A DNA stretch of 8,904 bases from Eubacteriaceae bacterium (GTDB taxonomy: Bacteria; Bacillota; Clostridia; Eubacteriales; Alkalibacteraceae): the NCBI GenBank assembly GCA_003446375.1, contig DMAW01000035.1:1-8904 (forward strand). The letters run 5' to 3'. Shown piece after piece: positions 1 to 7,682 of the stretch. The notes beneath the pieces are model-generated. The model was not told the DNA's origin, ran no database searches, and saw only the letters and a list, made by a program, of their open reading frames with translations. The translations under genes were made by a program, and so were the position numbers. The first letter of the stretch is position 1. The number at the start of each line of letters is the position of its first letter.

Positions 1-17
1 TAACTTATTTAAAAGTT

Positions 18-23
18 GGAGGT
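18..23 (+). promoter_or_regulatory. Ribosome binding site deciding the TTG start at 30
   Basis: GGAGGT lies six bases before the TTG at 30. No ATG or GTG with comparable spacing is available in that frame, so this site supports the non-canonical start. A TAA at 1-3 may be the stop of an upstream gene, but that cannot be told from three bases. Confidence 0.75.
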
Positions 24-29
24 GGAAAT

Positions 30-1376
30 TTGGAGAGAAAAGCAATTAGGAGAGAGCCGTTACAAAATATCTTTCCAATAATCATTGTATTAGCATATTT
101 AACAATAACTGTTCTATTATTTGCATTTGGACCTTATAACTATCCAGTAGAAAATAAAGGATTGCTGTACTTGTTCTTGGTCTCTGTAGAAGTTATGCTT
201 TTATTTGGTTATTATGTTGGAATTAAAAAGAAAGATAATACATTTCCGAAAAATTTAGAAAGAGGTATAAAATTTTTCAAGAGATCAATGCTTATATTTT
301 TAATATTTATACCTTTTACCAACTTCTTAAATACAGGTAGTTTTATTTTTAATTTTAATGCAATTAATAATTTGGGTGGTGCTTATACAGAATCGTTAAC
401 ATTAAGACAAGGTAGAGGGTTTTCAATTATCATTTCATATTTAAGAATTTTCTTTTCACCTTTTCTAATAGCGTTTATACCTTTAGGGTTATTTTATTGG
501 GAAAATTTAAAAAAACGTACGAAAATTTTGTATTTAATTGGAGTATTGGGTGGGTTAGGACTTGATTTGTTCAGAGGAACAAATAAAACTTTAGCTGACT
601 ACTTAATAATTTTTTTAGTACTATTTTTATATAAATCGGTAAAATCTGCAAGAGTGCGAAAAAAAAGTTTACTAAACCCTTCTCTATATAAGAATGTTAA
701 TATAACATTCTTTAATAAATTATTAAAATTGCTTGTAGTAATATCTATTATGTTTTTATTATTTTTTGTTTACTTTAGTAATAGTGCGCCAAATAGGTAT
801 GGAATCAGGATATATGGTCCTACAGGTCAATATTTTTTAGATGTTAATCATATTTCTTTGTCGTGGATAAAGTCAGGACAGTTAAAGCTAATTGTTGGGG
901 CATTTATCCATTATTTCACTCAGGGATATTATGCACTGGGACTAGCTATTAGCAAACCGTTTTTACCAACTTTTGGAATCGGTAGTTCAATGGCTATATT
1001 AATTAATGTATCGCGGTTATTTAATACAAATTATCTATTCGAGAGAACGTATGTTTATAGAAATTATTTAAATGATGGTTGGGATTGGCACATGCAGTGG
1101 TCTACTTTTTATACTTGGGTAGCATCTGACATATCTTTTATTGGGGTTGTCATCCTAATGTTTTTTATAGGTTATCTACTAGCTAGAACATGGAAACGAG
1201 CGAAAGATAAGAATGATTATATATCTTTAGTTGTTTTCGTTCAATTGATGTTATTATGCTTTTATCTTCCGGCAAATAACCAATTGTTTCAATCATATGA
1301 AGGGTTATTTGGAAACATGTTTTGGCTTATGATATGGTTATTAAGTATAAAAAAAATGAAAGAAAAGAGTGCATAA
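30..1376 (+). CDS. wzy: Wzy-like oligosaccharide repeat-unit polymerase
   Basis: A 448-residue, very hydrophobic protein with roughly 11 membrane segments (for example about residues 12-32, 44-62, 133-155, 187-201, 231-249, 370-385 and 399-413). A larger hydrophilic stretch lies at about 255-365, before the last membrane segments, and would face outward. The piece HYFTQGYYALGLAISKPF (residues 294-311) is followed by PTFGIGSS, which I recall as characteristic of Firmicute O-antigen/capsule Wzy polymerases. Members of that family join lipid-linked repeat units on the outer face of the membrane. Wzy proteins diverge strongly, so topology and the neighbouring glycosyltransferase and flippase carry much of the call. 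The start is TTG at 30, with a near-perfect Shine-Dalgarno GGAGGT at 18-23. The gene ends one base before the most likely start of the next gene, so the two are almost certainly co-transcribed. The specific sugar linkage cannot be read from sequence. Confidence 0.85.
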   Translation: MERKAIRREPLQNIFPIIIVLAYLTITVLLFAFGPYNYPVENKGLLYLFLVSVEVMLLFGYYVGIKKKDNTFPKNLERGIKFFKRSMLIFLIFIPFTNFLNTGSFIFNFNAINNLGGAYTESLTLRQGRGFSIIISYLRIFFSPFLIAFIPLGLFYWENLKKRTKILYLIGVLGGLGLDLFRGTNKTLADYLIIFLVLFLYKSVKSARVRKKSLLNPSLYKNVNITFFNKLLKLLVVISIMFLLFFVYFSNSAPNRYGIRIYGPTGQYFLDVNHISLSWIKSGQLKLIVGAFIHYFTQGYYALGLAISKPFLPTFGIGSSMAILINVSRLFNTNYLFERTYVYRNYLNDGWDWHMQWSTFYTWVASDISFIGVVILMFFIGYLLARTWKRAKDKNDYISLVVFVQLMLLCFYLPANNQLFQSYEGLFGNMFWLMIWLLSIKKMKEKSA

Positions 1377-1377
1377 T

Positions 1378-2580
1378 ATGAGATTAATATATATTGGATT
1401 TGCTGTTCCCGAAAATATAGTTCAGAAATCAAAAGCTGTTTCTGTTGCAGGAAACAATATGGAAATTGGAATTTTAAATCACTTGTGTGAGAAATATGAG
1501 AACCAGATTGATGTTATTTCAATTACTCCTATTGCAAGCTATCCAAGAGAGAAACAAGTCTTACACAGAAAGCAGACATATCAAATAAGTGACTATATCA
1601 AAACTAATGCTATAGGGTTTATTAATATTCCAATTATAAAACAACTGTCTATAATGTTAACACTTATAATTGAACTTATAAAATTGTTAAAATCTAATAA
1701 AAAATCAGATAATAAGACTGTTATTATGACATATAATTCCATGTCGTTCTTATCAATACCAGTTTTTCTAATCGACCTCTTGTTTAATATTATAAAAGTA
1801 TGTTTAGTCGTTGATATACCAATTACTTTTCAAAAGAAACGACATAAGTACCTTGAAATAGCAAGATATCTCGATAATTTTGTATCATTAAAGGCATTTA
1901 GAAAATATGATTCAATGGTTACTTTAGTAGAAAAAACTGCAAATGATTTTGCTCCTAACGTTCCATATAAAGTGATAAATTATTGCGTTAGTGATATTGC
2001 AAAAATCAAATATAAAGATGATGATAAAAGATCAGTGGAAAAAACACAAATTAATATCACATTTACTGGTGCTATTGAAGAATATTATGGAGTACATGAA
2101 ATGATACAATCAGTGTTACACCTACCATCTCATTTCAAACTACAATTATATGGAAAAGGCTCATTAGTTCAAGAAATTATAAATATTCAATCTGATAGCA
2201 AAAGAATAAGATATATGGGATTAGTATCAAACAAGGAAGCTGTGAAAGCTCAACAATTTGCTGATATACTTTTGTTAATTAGAACTGATCCTGAACTCAA
2301 TAAGTATGGACTTCCATCGAAGATTATAGAATATTTAGCCAGTGGAACTCCAGTTATATCAAATAGAATTTCAAGCATTCCAAATGATTTGAATCAGTTT
2401 ATAAATTATATTGACGATACTAATCCGGTTACAATTGCTAATAAGATTAGCAGCATAACAAATCCTGAAAATTACAATAAAGTTTTGGATAGAGCAAAGA
2501 AAGCTCGTGAACATATTTTGGAAAATTATGTATGGGAGAAACAGGCAGATAAAATATGGAGGCATCTAAATGAGTTGTAA
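1378..2580 (+). CDS. GT-B fold glycosyltransferase (GT4-like)
   Basis: A 400-residue protein, a usual length for GT4-type glycosyltransferases, which transfer sugar from a nucleotide-sugar to a lipid-linked acceptor at the inner face of the membrane. The C-terminal Rossmann half begins near residue 226 (NITFTGAIEEYYGVHEMIQ). It contains LQLYGKG and RYMGLVSNKE, then the sugar-nucleotide-binding signature KYGLPSKIIEYLASGTPVI (about residues 309-327), where the E of KIIEYLASG matches the second glutamate of the EX7E motif. The N-terminal half includes AGNNMEIGILNHL, resembling the acceptor-side glycine loop. A GTG at 1369 would overlap the polymerase gene by eight bases. The ATG at 1378, giving MRLIYIGFAVP, leaves a one-base gap and starts directly at the first beta strand, so I prefer it. 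Donor and acceptor sugars are unknown. Confidence 0.88.
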   Translation: MRLIYIGFAVPENIVQKSKAVSVAGNNMEIGILNHLCEKYENQIDVISITPIASYPREKQVLHRKQTYQISDYIKTNAIGFINIPIIKQLSIMLTLIIELIKLLKSNKKSDNKTVIMTYNSMSFLSIPVFLIDLLFNIIKVCLVVDIPITFQKKRHKYLEIARYLDNFVSLKAFRKYDSMVTLVEKTANDFAPNVPYKVINYCVSDIAKIKYKDDDKRSVEKTQINITFTGAIEEYYGVHEMIQSVLHLPSHFKLQLYGKGSLVQEIINIQSDSKRIRYMGLVSNKEAVKAQQFADILLLIRTDPELNKYGLPSKIIEYLASGTPVISNRISSIPNDLNQFINYIDDTNPVTIANKISSITNPENYNKVLDRAKKAREHILENYVWEKQADKIWRHLNEL

Positions 2581-2616
2581 TACTATTTTTTTCAATAATA
2601 CCAGTGAGGATTTAAT

Positions 2617-4140
2617 ATGAAAAAAACGATATTTTACTTAATATCAGTTACTGTACTATCTAAATTAATTGGATTTGCCCGTGATATTGTATTATCTTAC
2701 TTTTATGGAGTATCATATGTAGCTGACGCATACTTAATTTCAACGACAATACCACTTACAATATTTGCTTTCGTTGGAGTCGGAATTGCTACAAGCTACA
2801 TCCCCATGTATAATCAGATACAAAATAAACATGGAGATAATGAGGCAATTAAATTTACTAATAACGTAATCAATTCTGTTCTGATTATTAGTACCATAGT
2901 AATAATTTTAGTGTTATTATTTACAACTTCTATTGTTAAAATGTTCGCAGCTGGTTTTAATGATGAAACTTTACAGTTAGCTGTTACCTTGACAAGGATT
3001 AGTGTTGTCGGTATTTATTTTACAGGAATCATATATGTTTTAAAAAGCTTTTTACAAATAAAAGATAAGTTTCTAATAACGGGATTAATTGGAATACCTT
3101 ATAATATTGTAATCATTATTTCAATAATTCTAAGTTTTGACAATAATTATTTTGTACTTGGTTTGGGGAGTGTATTTGCTGTAGCAATACAAGTCATTAT
3201 ACTAACTCCCAGTGCGGCAATTAATGGATTGAATTATGAGAGGGTCTTTAATCTAAAAAGTAAAAACTTGAGATTGATGATGAAACAAGCATTTCCTGCT
3301 AGTATAGGTGTTTCGGTAGATCAAATTAATGTTCTTGTGGATAGAACAATAGCTTCAACTTTAGTTGTAGGGGGAATAGCTGCATTAAATTACTCAAATA
3401 GATTAATATACTTTGTACAAGGACTATTTGTTACAACAATTGCTACAGTTTATTATCCTAAAATTTCATCTATAGTAGCAAAGGGAAAAAGTTCGGATTT
3501 ATTTAGAATTATTGAAGAATCGATGGTTGGAATGATGTTGCTTATTCTACCATCTGCAATAGGATTGATGGTTTTTTCCAAACAGATAATTGAGTTGCTT
3601 TTTGCAAGAGGAGCATTCAGTGTCGAGGGAACAATGTTGACGGAATCAGCGTTATTTTTTTATTCATTTGGTATACTGGGTATTGGCTTGAGAGAAATCC
3701 TTTCTAGGGTTTTCTATGCTATGCAAGAAACTAAAGTTGCTGTTAAAAATGCAGCTATTGGAATGTGTACTAATATTGCATTAAATATTATTCTATCAAA
3801 ATATTTTGGAATAAGTGGACTTGCTTTAGCTACATCAATAGCTGCAACATTTACTACAGCAATGTTAATTGTAAGCCTCAGAAAAAAAATTGGCCCATTC
3901 GGCATGAAGCAAATCAGCATTTCATTCCTAAAAATCCTATTTGCTTCATTGGTTATGGGCGGATTAGCAAAACTCAGCTTTAATTACTTAACAACTTCTT
4001 TGTCTCAGAATCTTTCGCTTTTAATAGCAATCGGTGTTGGAGCGGTATCATATTTCGTGATTATCTACTTTATGAAGATTGAAGATGTTGACGTAATCGT
4101 TGGAGCGATTAAGAAGAAGCTTGGAAGAGGAGCTGCATAG
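2617..4140 (+). CDS. murJ: MurJ/MviN-family lipid-linked oligosaccharide flippase
   Basis: A 507-residue polytopic protein with about 14 membrane segments, matching the usual 500-520 residues of MurJ. The N-terminal signature LIGFARDIVLSYFYG (residues 17-31) followed by ADAYL (36-40) matches the MurJ pattern. So do INVLVDRTIAS (237-247), ALNYSNRLIYFVQGLF, LLFARGAF and LREILSRVFYAMQETK in the second half. MurJ flips undecaprenyl-pyrophosphate-linked lipid II. A copy placed directly behind a Wzy polymerase and a glycosyltransferase is more likely to act as the Wzx-type flippase for the local polysaccharide than to be the housekeeping enzyme, but that is inference. The ATG at 2617 is preceded by GTGAGGA at 2604-2610 with six bases spacing, 36 bases after the glycosyltransferase stop. 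It appears to be the last gene of the operon. Confidence 0.9.
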   Translation: MKKTIFYLISVTVLSKLIGFARDIVLSYFYGVSYVADAYLISTTIPLTIFAFVGVGIATSYIPMYNQIQNKHGDNEAIKFTNNVINSVLIISTIVIILVLLFTTSIVKMFAAGFNDETLQLAVTLTRISVVGIYFTGIIYVLKSFLQIKDKFLITGLIGIPYNIVIIISIILSFDNNYFVLGLGSVFAVAIQVIILTPSAAINGLNYERVFNLKSKNLRLMMKQAFPASIGVSVDQINVLVDRTIASTLVVGGIAALNYSNRLIYFVQGLFVTTIATVYYPKISSIVAKGKSSDLFRIIEESMVGMMLLILPSAIGLMVFSKQIIELLFARGAFSVEGTMLTESALFFYSFGILGIGLREILSRVFYAMQETKVAVKNAAIGMCTNIALNIILSKYFGISGLALATSIAATFTTAMLIVSLRKKIGPFGMKQISISFLKILFASLVMGGLAKLSFNYLTTSLSQNLSLLIAIGVGAVSYFVIIYFMKIEDVDVIVGAIKKKLGRGAA

Positions 4141-4160
4141 AGAGTTTCTCTAAATTTGTT
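4138..4160 (+). terminator. Possible weak terminator after the flippase gene
   Basis: TAGAGA at 4138-4143 pairs perfectly with TCTCTA at 4147-4152 across a three-base loop, starting on the flippase stop codon, and is followed by the T-rich stretch AATTTGTTTT. The stem is only six pairs and AU-rich, so it may be fortuitous. No better hairpin was seen between 4141 and 4280. Confidence 0.3.
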
Positions 4161-4300
4161 TTCACTTCCGGTATGCGTGATTGAGCACCAACTCCCCAAG
4201 AACCTATTCATCCACATAAGTAAATTTTGGGAATCTTATATGAGGCGTTAGAAGTAATAAGGGTATATACAGGGTGAAGATGTTAGACTGGTTGATTAGT

Positions 4301-4329
4301 TTGACATCCCAGACAGAACCGATTACATT
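4301..4329 (+). promoter_or_regulatory. Possible promoter within the repeat array
   Basis: A perfect TTGACA (-35) at 4301-4306 is followed, after exactly 17 bases, by TACATT at 4324-4329 (four of six matches to TATAAT). It points toward the membrane-protein gene, but the terminator at 4481-4517 lies between. TTGACA recurs in the repeats, so the match may be incidental. Confidence 0.25.
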
Positions 4330-4479
4330 GACACCCCAGATAAGTAGTGATGGTAACACCTGAATGCGCTGTGATGGTACACATCCCAGATACATAGTGA
4401 TGGAAACTTTTCAGATCGGTAGTGATTACTTTGACACCTGGATGTGCTGTGATGGTAACTTTTCAGATAGGCAGTGAAA
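4309..4479 (+). repeat. Imperfect ~26-bp tandem repeats with 75-78 bp higher-order duplication, IS21-end-like
   Basis: Seven units begin at about 4309, 4336, 4359, 4386, 4411, 4437 and 4463, spaced 23-27 bases. Most carry a core close to AGTGATGGTAAC. Two flavours alternate: type A starts CCAGAT or TCAGAT and leads into GTAGTGAT, and type B reads CCTGRATGYGCTGTGATGGTA. The order A-B-A from 4336 recurs as A-B-A from 4411, offset by 75-78 bases, so a three-unit block was duplicated. TTGACA occurs at 4301, 4328 and 4431. The layout resembles the multiple terminal repeats known at the ends of IS21-family insertion sequences, and TGTTAGACTGG at 4281 could be the outermost tip. No istA/istB reading frame and no opposite end are present, so this would be a solo end or remnant. 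Alternatives are a protein-binding array upstream of the following gene. Confidence 0.6.
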
Positions 4480-4480
4480 G

Positions 4481-4517
4481 AGAACGGACATTTTAAGAAG
4501 CAGAGATGTCCGTTTTT
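4481..4517 (+). terminator. Intrinsic terminator hairpin before the membrane-protein gene
   Basis: AACGGACAT at 4483-4491 and ATGTCCGTT at 4506-4514 are perfect reverse complements (nine pairs, extendable to eleven with one G-U pair) around a 14-base loop, followed by five T residues at 4513-4517. This is a rho-independent terminator on the + strand. It lies just after the repeat array and 61 bases before the start at 4579, so it would block read-through from the left or act as an attenuator for the gene behind it. Confidence 0.7.
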
Positions 4518-4578
4518 AAACAGAGGAAGTTTACAGAATATTTTGTTGATAGTTGTGGATGTGGGAGGTGAGAATCTG

Positions 4579-7002
4579 ATGATGAAAAGAACAAATTTAA
4601 TAGTATCTGTTATTGTGATTTTATTAATTGGAGCTTTAATGGACATTTTATCTTATCAAGGGACCTCACTGATTATTGTAGCAGAAGAATATATTTATTA
4701 TGTATATGCTGCCTTAGCAACAATTGCTGCAATCAGCGCAACAATATTAACAGTTGTTGTTAACTCATTCAATGAAAAATATTATGGGTTTTCAATTAAG
4801 GAAATTGTAAATTTCAGAAACGAGTATTTAAGAGTATCTCGAATCATTCCGATTGCGTTATTTTCAATTGTAATATCAACAGTATTATTAGCTATGGGAC
4901 TGATAAATAGCATTGTGGTTATTCTTGCTACTGTTGTTATTTTGATTTCATCAGCTAGTCAATACACCTGGAAACTAATCAGTGATGACCAATTTTGTGT
5001 TGATAGAGTGTTGGCGGAAATCGATATTGTTGTCAAAAGAAAGAATATTAATGAGATAGAGCGCATAATTAAGAGATTATTTACCAGCCTGGATTATTCT
5101 ATTGAAACCTATGGAACCTCAAACATCGATAACCATTTAGATCTGATTGCAAATACTATAGAGAAGAGTAAGGAGTCAGATGATCTTTTCATATTGATAG
5201 ATGCTGAATTGAAGAATCTCTTTAAATCTGTTAGCACTTCAATAGGTTTTATCCCAGCCATCGATAAAGTTCTTAAACTTTATAATTCTATGGGGTCAGA
5301 GTACAGTCATTATGATAGAAGAGAAATTCTACATGAACCGCTTCAAAACATTCAATATCTTAATGATAAAGAGCTTTCTTCAAGTACTATGGTTGAGATT
5401 TCAAACGGTCTTGAAAATCAAGATTATCTAGAGGATTCAGATAAGATATTTATTCTATACCAATATTTTAAAAATGTATATTTCAATGAGATTATTAATA
5501 AAAGGGTAAGAAATAGTTTATTGGAAGATTTGATTACTCATGTGTCTAACTTTCGTTATTCAAATGAAAACAATTATGATAGCGTCAAACAGAAGTCCCT
5601 TTTATATATTGTGAGAGATTTTATACTGGTTAATAAAGAGATTGAAGATTCTAAAGATTTATTAGTTAGAATATCAAAAGCTTTGTATTCTGAAAGGCAC
5701 TCAAAAAGCGATAAACTATACGAAACAACTGCCATAATCTATTTATCAATATACCTCTATTCTGAATTTGAAACAGAGACTCTAGTTGAAGATCATCGTA
5801 AGAAATTAAAATCTTTAATTCACGCCAGTGAGCAGAGTATTCATACAAGTAGAATTTCTTTTAACGCTGTCCTCAAAACTAGCTTTAAGCAAACAGTAAA
5901 GGCTCTTTGGAACTTGTCAGATCAAGTATACAAAGACTTGAGTTTCCTTGAATACTTCCCACCTCAATCTGGTGCTAAGTCGATTGTGTGGGACATAAGA
6001 GCGGGAATAAACTTTGCGATATTCAATTACTTATTGTCATATTATGAGTTTGGGCTTCTTCCATATAAGATGATTAGTAATTGGGACGAAATCGAAAATA
6101 AAAGAGTTTATATAAGTTCTATGTTGGATTTTTTTGACCATGATACTCAGACGATTAAAGAGTCAAGGTTAGGAAAAATGAAAGAAATATCGGAATGGAT
6201 TGGTATTAGAGATTCATTACCATTTGATGTTCAAAAAGAAATGTTCAAAAAATTAAATGAAGAAATGCAAATTCTAGAGGATAACACTTTGGGAGAAGTT
6301 GTCGATTATGTACCAAAGGTAAGTGAAATCAATGTTCAATTAAAACAGCAATTTGAAAATTTCCGGCATTTTTATGGATACCGTGAGTCAATCAATATTA
6401 AAGATGTTAAAGAGATGCACTTTAGACCTTTCATAGAGGATTTACAATACTGCAATAACGGTTTAAATATATCGTCTAGACTTGCTAGAAATTTTGAGAG
6501 TTTTATAAATGAGCAAATTAAGAAAGAACTTCCTATGGTTCAATTGAGCTTTGATTTAGATGGAGTAAAAGTGCTTTTGAATCAATTGAGAGAGAGACGT
6601 TTCAATAAGAGGAATTACACGTATGTAGATGACTGGGGATTGGATAAAGAAGTTAGGGAGTCAGAAGAGTATAAAGAATTAGTTACAAAAATTAAAGGTA
6701 TTAGTTTTGAAAAGACTAGCCCTATTAATTCTCATATATTTTATAAAGACGGCTGCTTAGATTATAATATTGAAATCACAGAGTACAATCATGAATTCTT
6801 AACTGATGACGAATGCTCAGTTTATGTTGAAAATTATAAGGTTGGAGAGGGCCTTTACAAAATAAAAGATGCATACCTCAATAAAAGCAAAGCCATGGAG
6901 GTTATCAAGAAAGGCTATCGGAAGGAATTAGTATCATTCAAATATAAGTCTAATCTGGATAGTGATTGTGGTATTCGTATAGGGTTTAAATATAATAGGT
7001 AA
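4579..7002 (+). CDS. Large membrane-anchored protein of unknown function, four N-terminal membrane segments
   Basis: I do not recognise this 807-residue protein. Four hydrophobic segments lie at about residues 7-24, 41-61, 89-108 and 109-126. Lysines and arginines at residues 3-4, 67-88 and after 126 put both termini inside, leaving a predicted ~670-residue cytoplasmic domain rich in charged and helix-forming residues, with no visible nucleotide-binding or catalytic signature. The C-terminal third (about 690-807) looks more compact, with alternating beta-like stretches such as DYNIEITEYNHEFL. The start at ATG 4579 follows GGGAGGTGA at 4563-4571. An upstream GTG in the same frame at 4474 would translate through the terminator hairpin and lacks a good ribosome site, so it was rejected. 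Base composition is AT-rich (28% GC in 6481-6540). The next gene begins 26 bases after its stop, suggesting a shared transcript. Membrane-anchored abortive-infection or stress effectors can look like this, but nothing here proves it. Confidence 0.8.
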   Translation: MMKRTNLIVSVIVILLIGALMDILSYQGTSLIIVAEEYIYYVYAALATIAAISATILTVVVNSFNEKYYGFSIKEIVNFRNEYLRVSRIIPIALFSIVISTVLLAMGLINSIVVILATVVILISSASQYTWKLISDDQFCVDRVLAEIDIVVKRKNINEIERIIKRLFTSLDYSIETYGTSNIDNHLDLIANTIEKSKESDDLFILIDAELKNLFKSVSTSIGFIPAIDKVLKLYNSMGSEYSHYDRREILHEPLQNIQYLNDKELSSSTMVEISNGLENQDYLEDSDKIFILYQYFKNVYFNEIINKRVRNSLLEDLITHVSNFRYSNENNYDSVKQKSLLYIVRDFILVNKEIEDSKDLLVRISKALYSERHSKSDKLYETTAIIYLSIYLYSEFETETLVEDHRKKLKSLIHASEQSIHTSRISFNAVLKTSFKQTVKALWNLSDQVYKDLSFLEYFPPQSGAKSIVWDIRAGINFAIFNYLLSYYEFGLLPYKMISNWDEIENKRVYISSMLDFFDHDTQTIKESRLGKMKEISEWIGIRDSLPFDVQKEMFKKLNEEMQILEDNTLGEVVDYVPKVSEINVQLKQQFENFRHFYGYRESINIKDVKEMHFRPFIEDLQYCNNGLNISSRLARNFESFINEQIKKELPMVQLSFDLDGVKVLLNQLRERRFNKRNYTYVDDWGLDKEVRESEEYKELVTKIKGISFEKTSPINSHIFYKDGCLDYNIEITEYNHEFLTDDECSVYVENYKVGEGLYKIKDAYLNKSKAMEVIKKGYRKELVSFKYKSNLDSDCGIRIGFKYNR

Positions 7003-7010
7003 GTTTTTAA

Positions 7011-7018
7011 AAAGGAGG
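7011..7018 (+). promoter_or_regulatory. Strong ribosome binding site for the 209-residue protein
   Basis: AAAGGAGG sits ten bases before the ATG at 7029 and fixes that start. It lies within the 26-base gap after the membrane-protein stop, which favours translation from the same mRNA. Confidence 0.7.
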
Positions 7019-7028
7019 CCTCGACCTA

Positions 7029-7658
7029 ATGGACACAAAATCAACCTTCAAAGGTACTATCATTTCAATCCAACCCAGGATCCGTCTAACCAGGTCCTTT
7101 GATGAAGCCTCCCATACATATCTGGGCTATGCCATTATCTTAGAGGGAGAACTGGACAACATTAACACCACCTTCTCCATCGGCATCGGCAAAGCAGCCC
7201 ATGCCAAACATCAGTTCAAAGTAAATGATACAATCAGCGGAGAATGCGTTCCTGTGCCGGATCCGGACTTAGAACCTACTGAATATTACAAAGTCTCTAA
7301 GCTCAAACTCATCACCCGAAGCACCACCATCATTAACACCTCATCTCCCTGGGGATTGGTGCCGCCGGAGCTGGAAGTTTACAGAGAGAGAGGACACCGC
7401 AGGCTAGCAGCTAGGACATATGACACTAAGTGTAGCAGCTGCATGTGGGGAGCTAGGATGCCTGTTGAGATCATTATTGATAATTGGAATCCAAGTAGGA
7501 AGAAGTATAGGTTTGAAACTTTCTGTTATGGACCATTAAACTGTAAATTGTATAAGGCTGGTCCTAATCGAAAGGTGGAAGGTCGGAACGGAATGGTGTA
7601 CGTTGAAGAGGACTGGGTTGATGCTATGAGTGTGGAGCATAGGGGAGAAGATGAGTAG
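7029..7658 (+). CDS. Hypothetical protein, beta-rich N-terminus plus four-cysteine C-terminal domain
   Basis: A 209-residue protein that I cannot assign to a named family. Residues 7-75 alternate beta-like strands and turns (FKGTIISIQPRI, GYAIILEGEL, TFSIGIG, DTISGECVPV) in a way that suggests an OB-like barrel; this is inference. The C-terminal part has C135-x2-C138 (TKCSSCMWG) and C166-x5-C172 (FCYGPLNCKLYKAGP), a pair spacing compatible with one zinc or Fe-S site. It looks soluble, with no signal or membrane segment. The gene is compositionally mixed: hand counts give 47% GC at 7081-7140 and 57% at 7321-7380, but 32% at 7501-7560. The upstream membrane-protein gene is uniformly AT-rich. 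This points to a different origin for the gene, or a recombination point inside it. It sits between two other unrecognised genes on the same strand. A nucleic-acid-binding role is possible but not shown. Confidence 0.75.
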   Translation: MDTKSTFKGTIISIQPRIRLTRSFDEASHTYLGYAIILEGELDNINTTFSIGIGKAAHAKHQFKVNDTISGECVPVPDPDLEPTEYYKVSKLKLITRSTTIINTSSPWGLVPPELEVYRERGHRRLAARTYDTKCSSCMWGARMPVEIIIDNWNPSRKKYRFETFCYGPLNCKLYKAGPNRKVEGRNGMVYVEEDWVDAMSVEHRGEDE

Positions 7659-7682
7659 GTTGAGTTGAAGGTGGGTGATGAA

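Larger units (their letters stand above)
4141..4578. other. Long non-coding stretch between the polysaccharide operon and the accessory genes
   Basis: About 440 bases without a convincing gene. The first ~140 bases (4141-4280) hold nothing recognisable apart from the weak hairpin at the flippase stop. From about 4281 to 4480 an imperfect tandem repeat array runs, followed by an intrinsic terminator at 4481-4517 and then about 60 bases of leader before the next gene. The short reading frames on either strand here are mainly translations of the repeats, show no family signature, and have no good ribosome binding site. Confidence 0.7.

Noticed and set aside
4280..4362. Short + strand frame starting MLDWLISLTS near a GGGTG
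   Set aside because: Only 27 codons, made almost wholly of repeat sequence; no resemblance to a transposase start that I can support.
4309..4479. CRISPR array
   Set aside because: The units are contiguous and degenerate with a 23-27 base period and no unique spacers between identical repeats.
4474..4578. N-terminal extension of the membrane protein from GTG 4474
   Set aside because: The extension would run through the terminator hairpin and a non-hydrophobic leader. The strong GGGAGGTGA at 4563-4571 points to ATG 4579.
4323..4646. 107-residue minus-strand reading frame
   Set aside because: It translates the repeat array, the terminator and the start of the membrane-protein gene backwards, and it shows no family signature.
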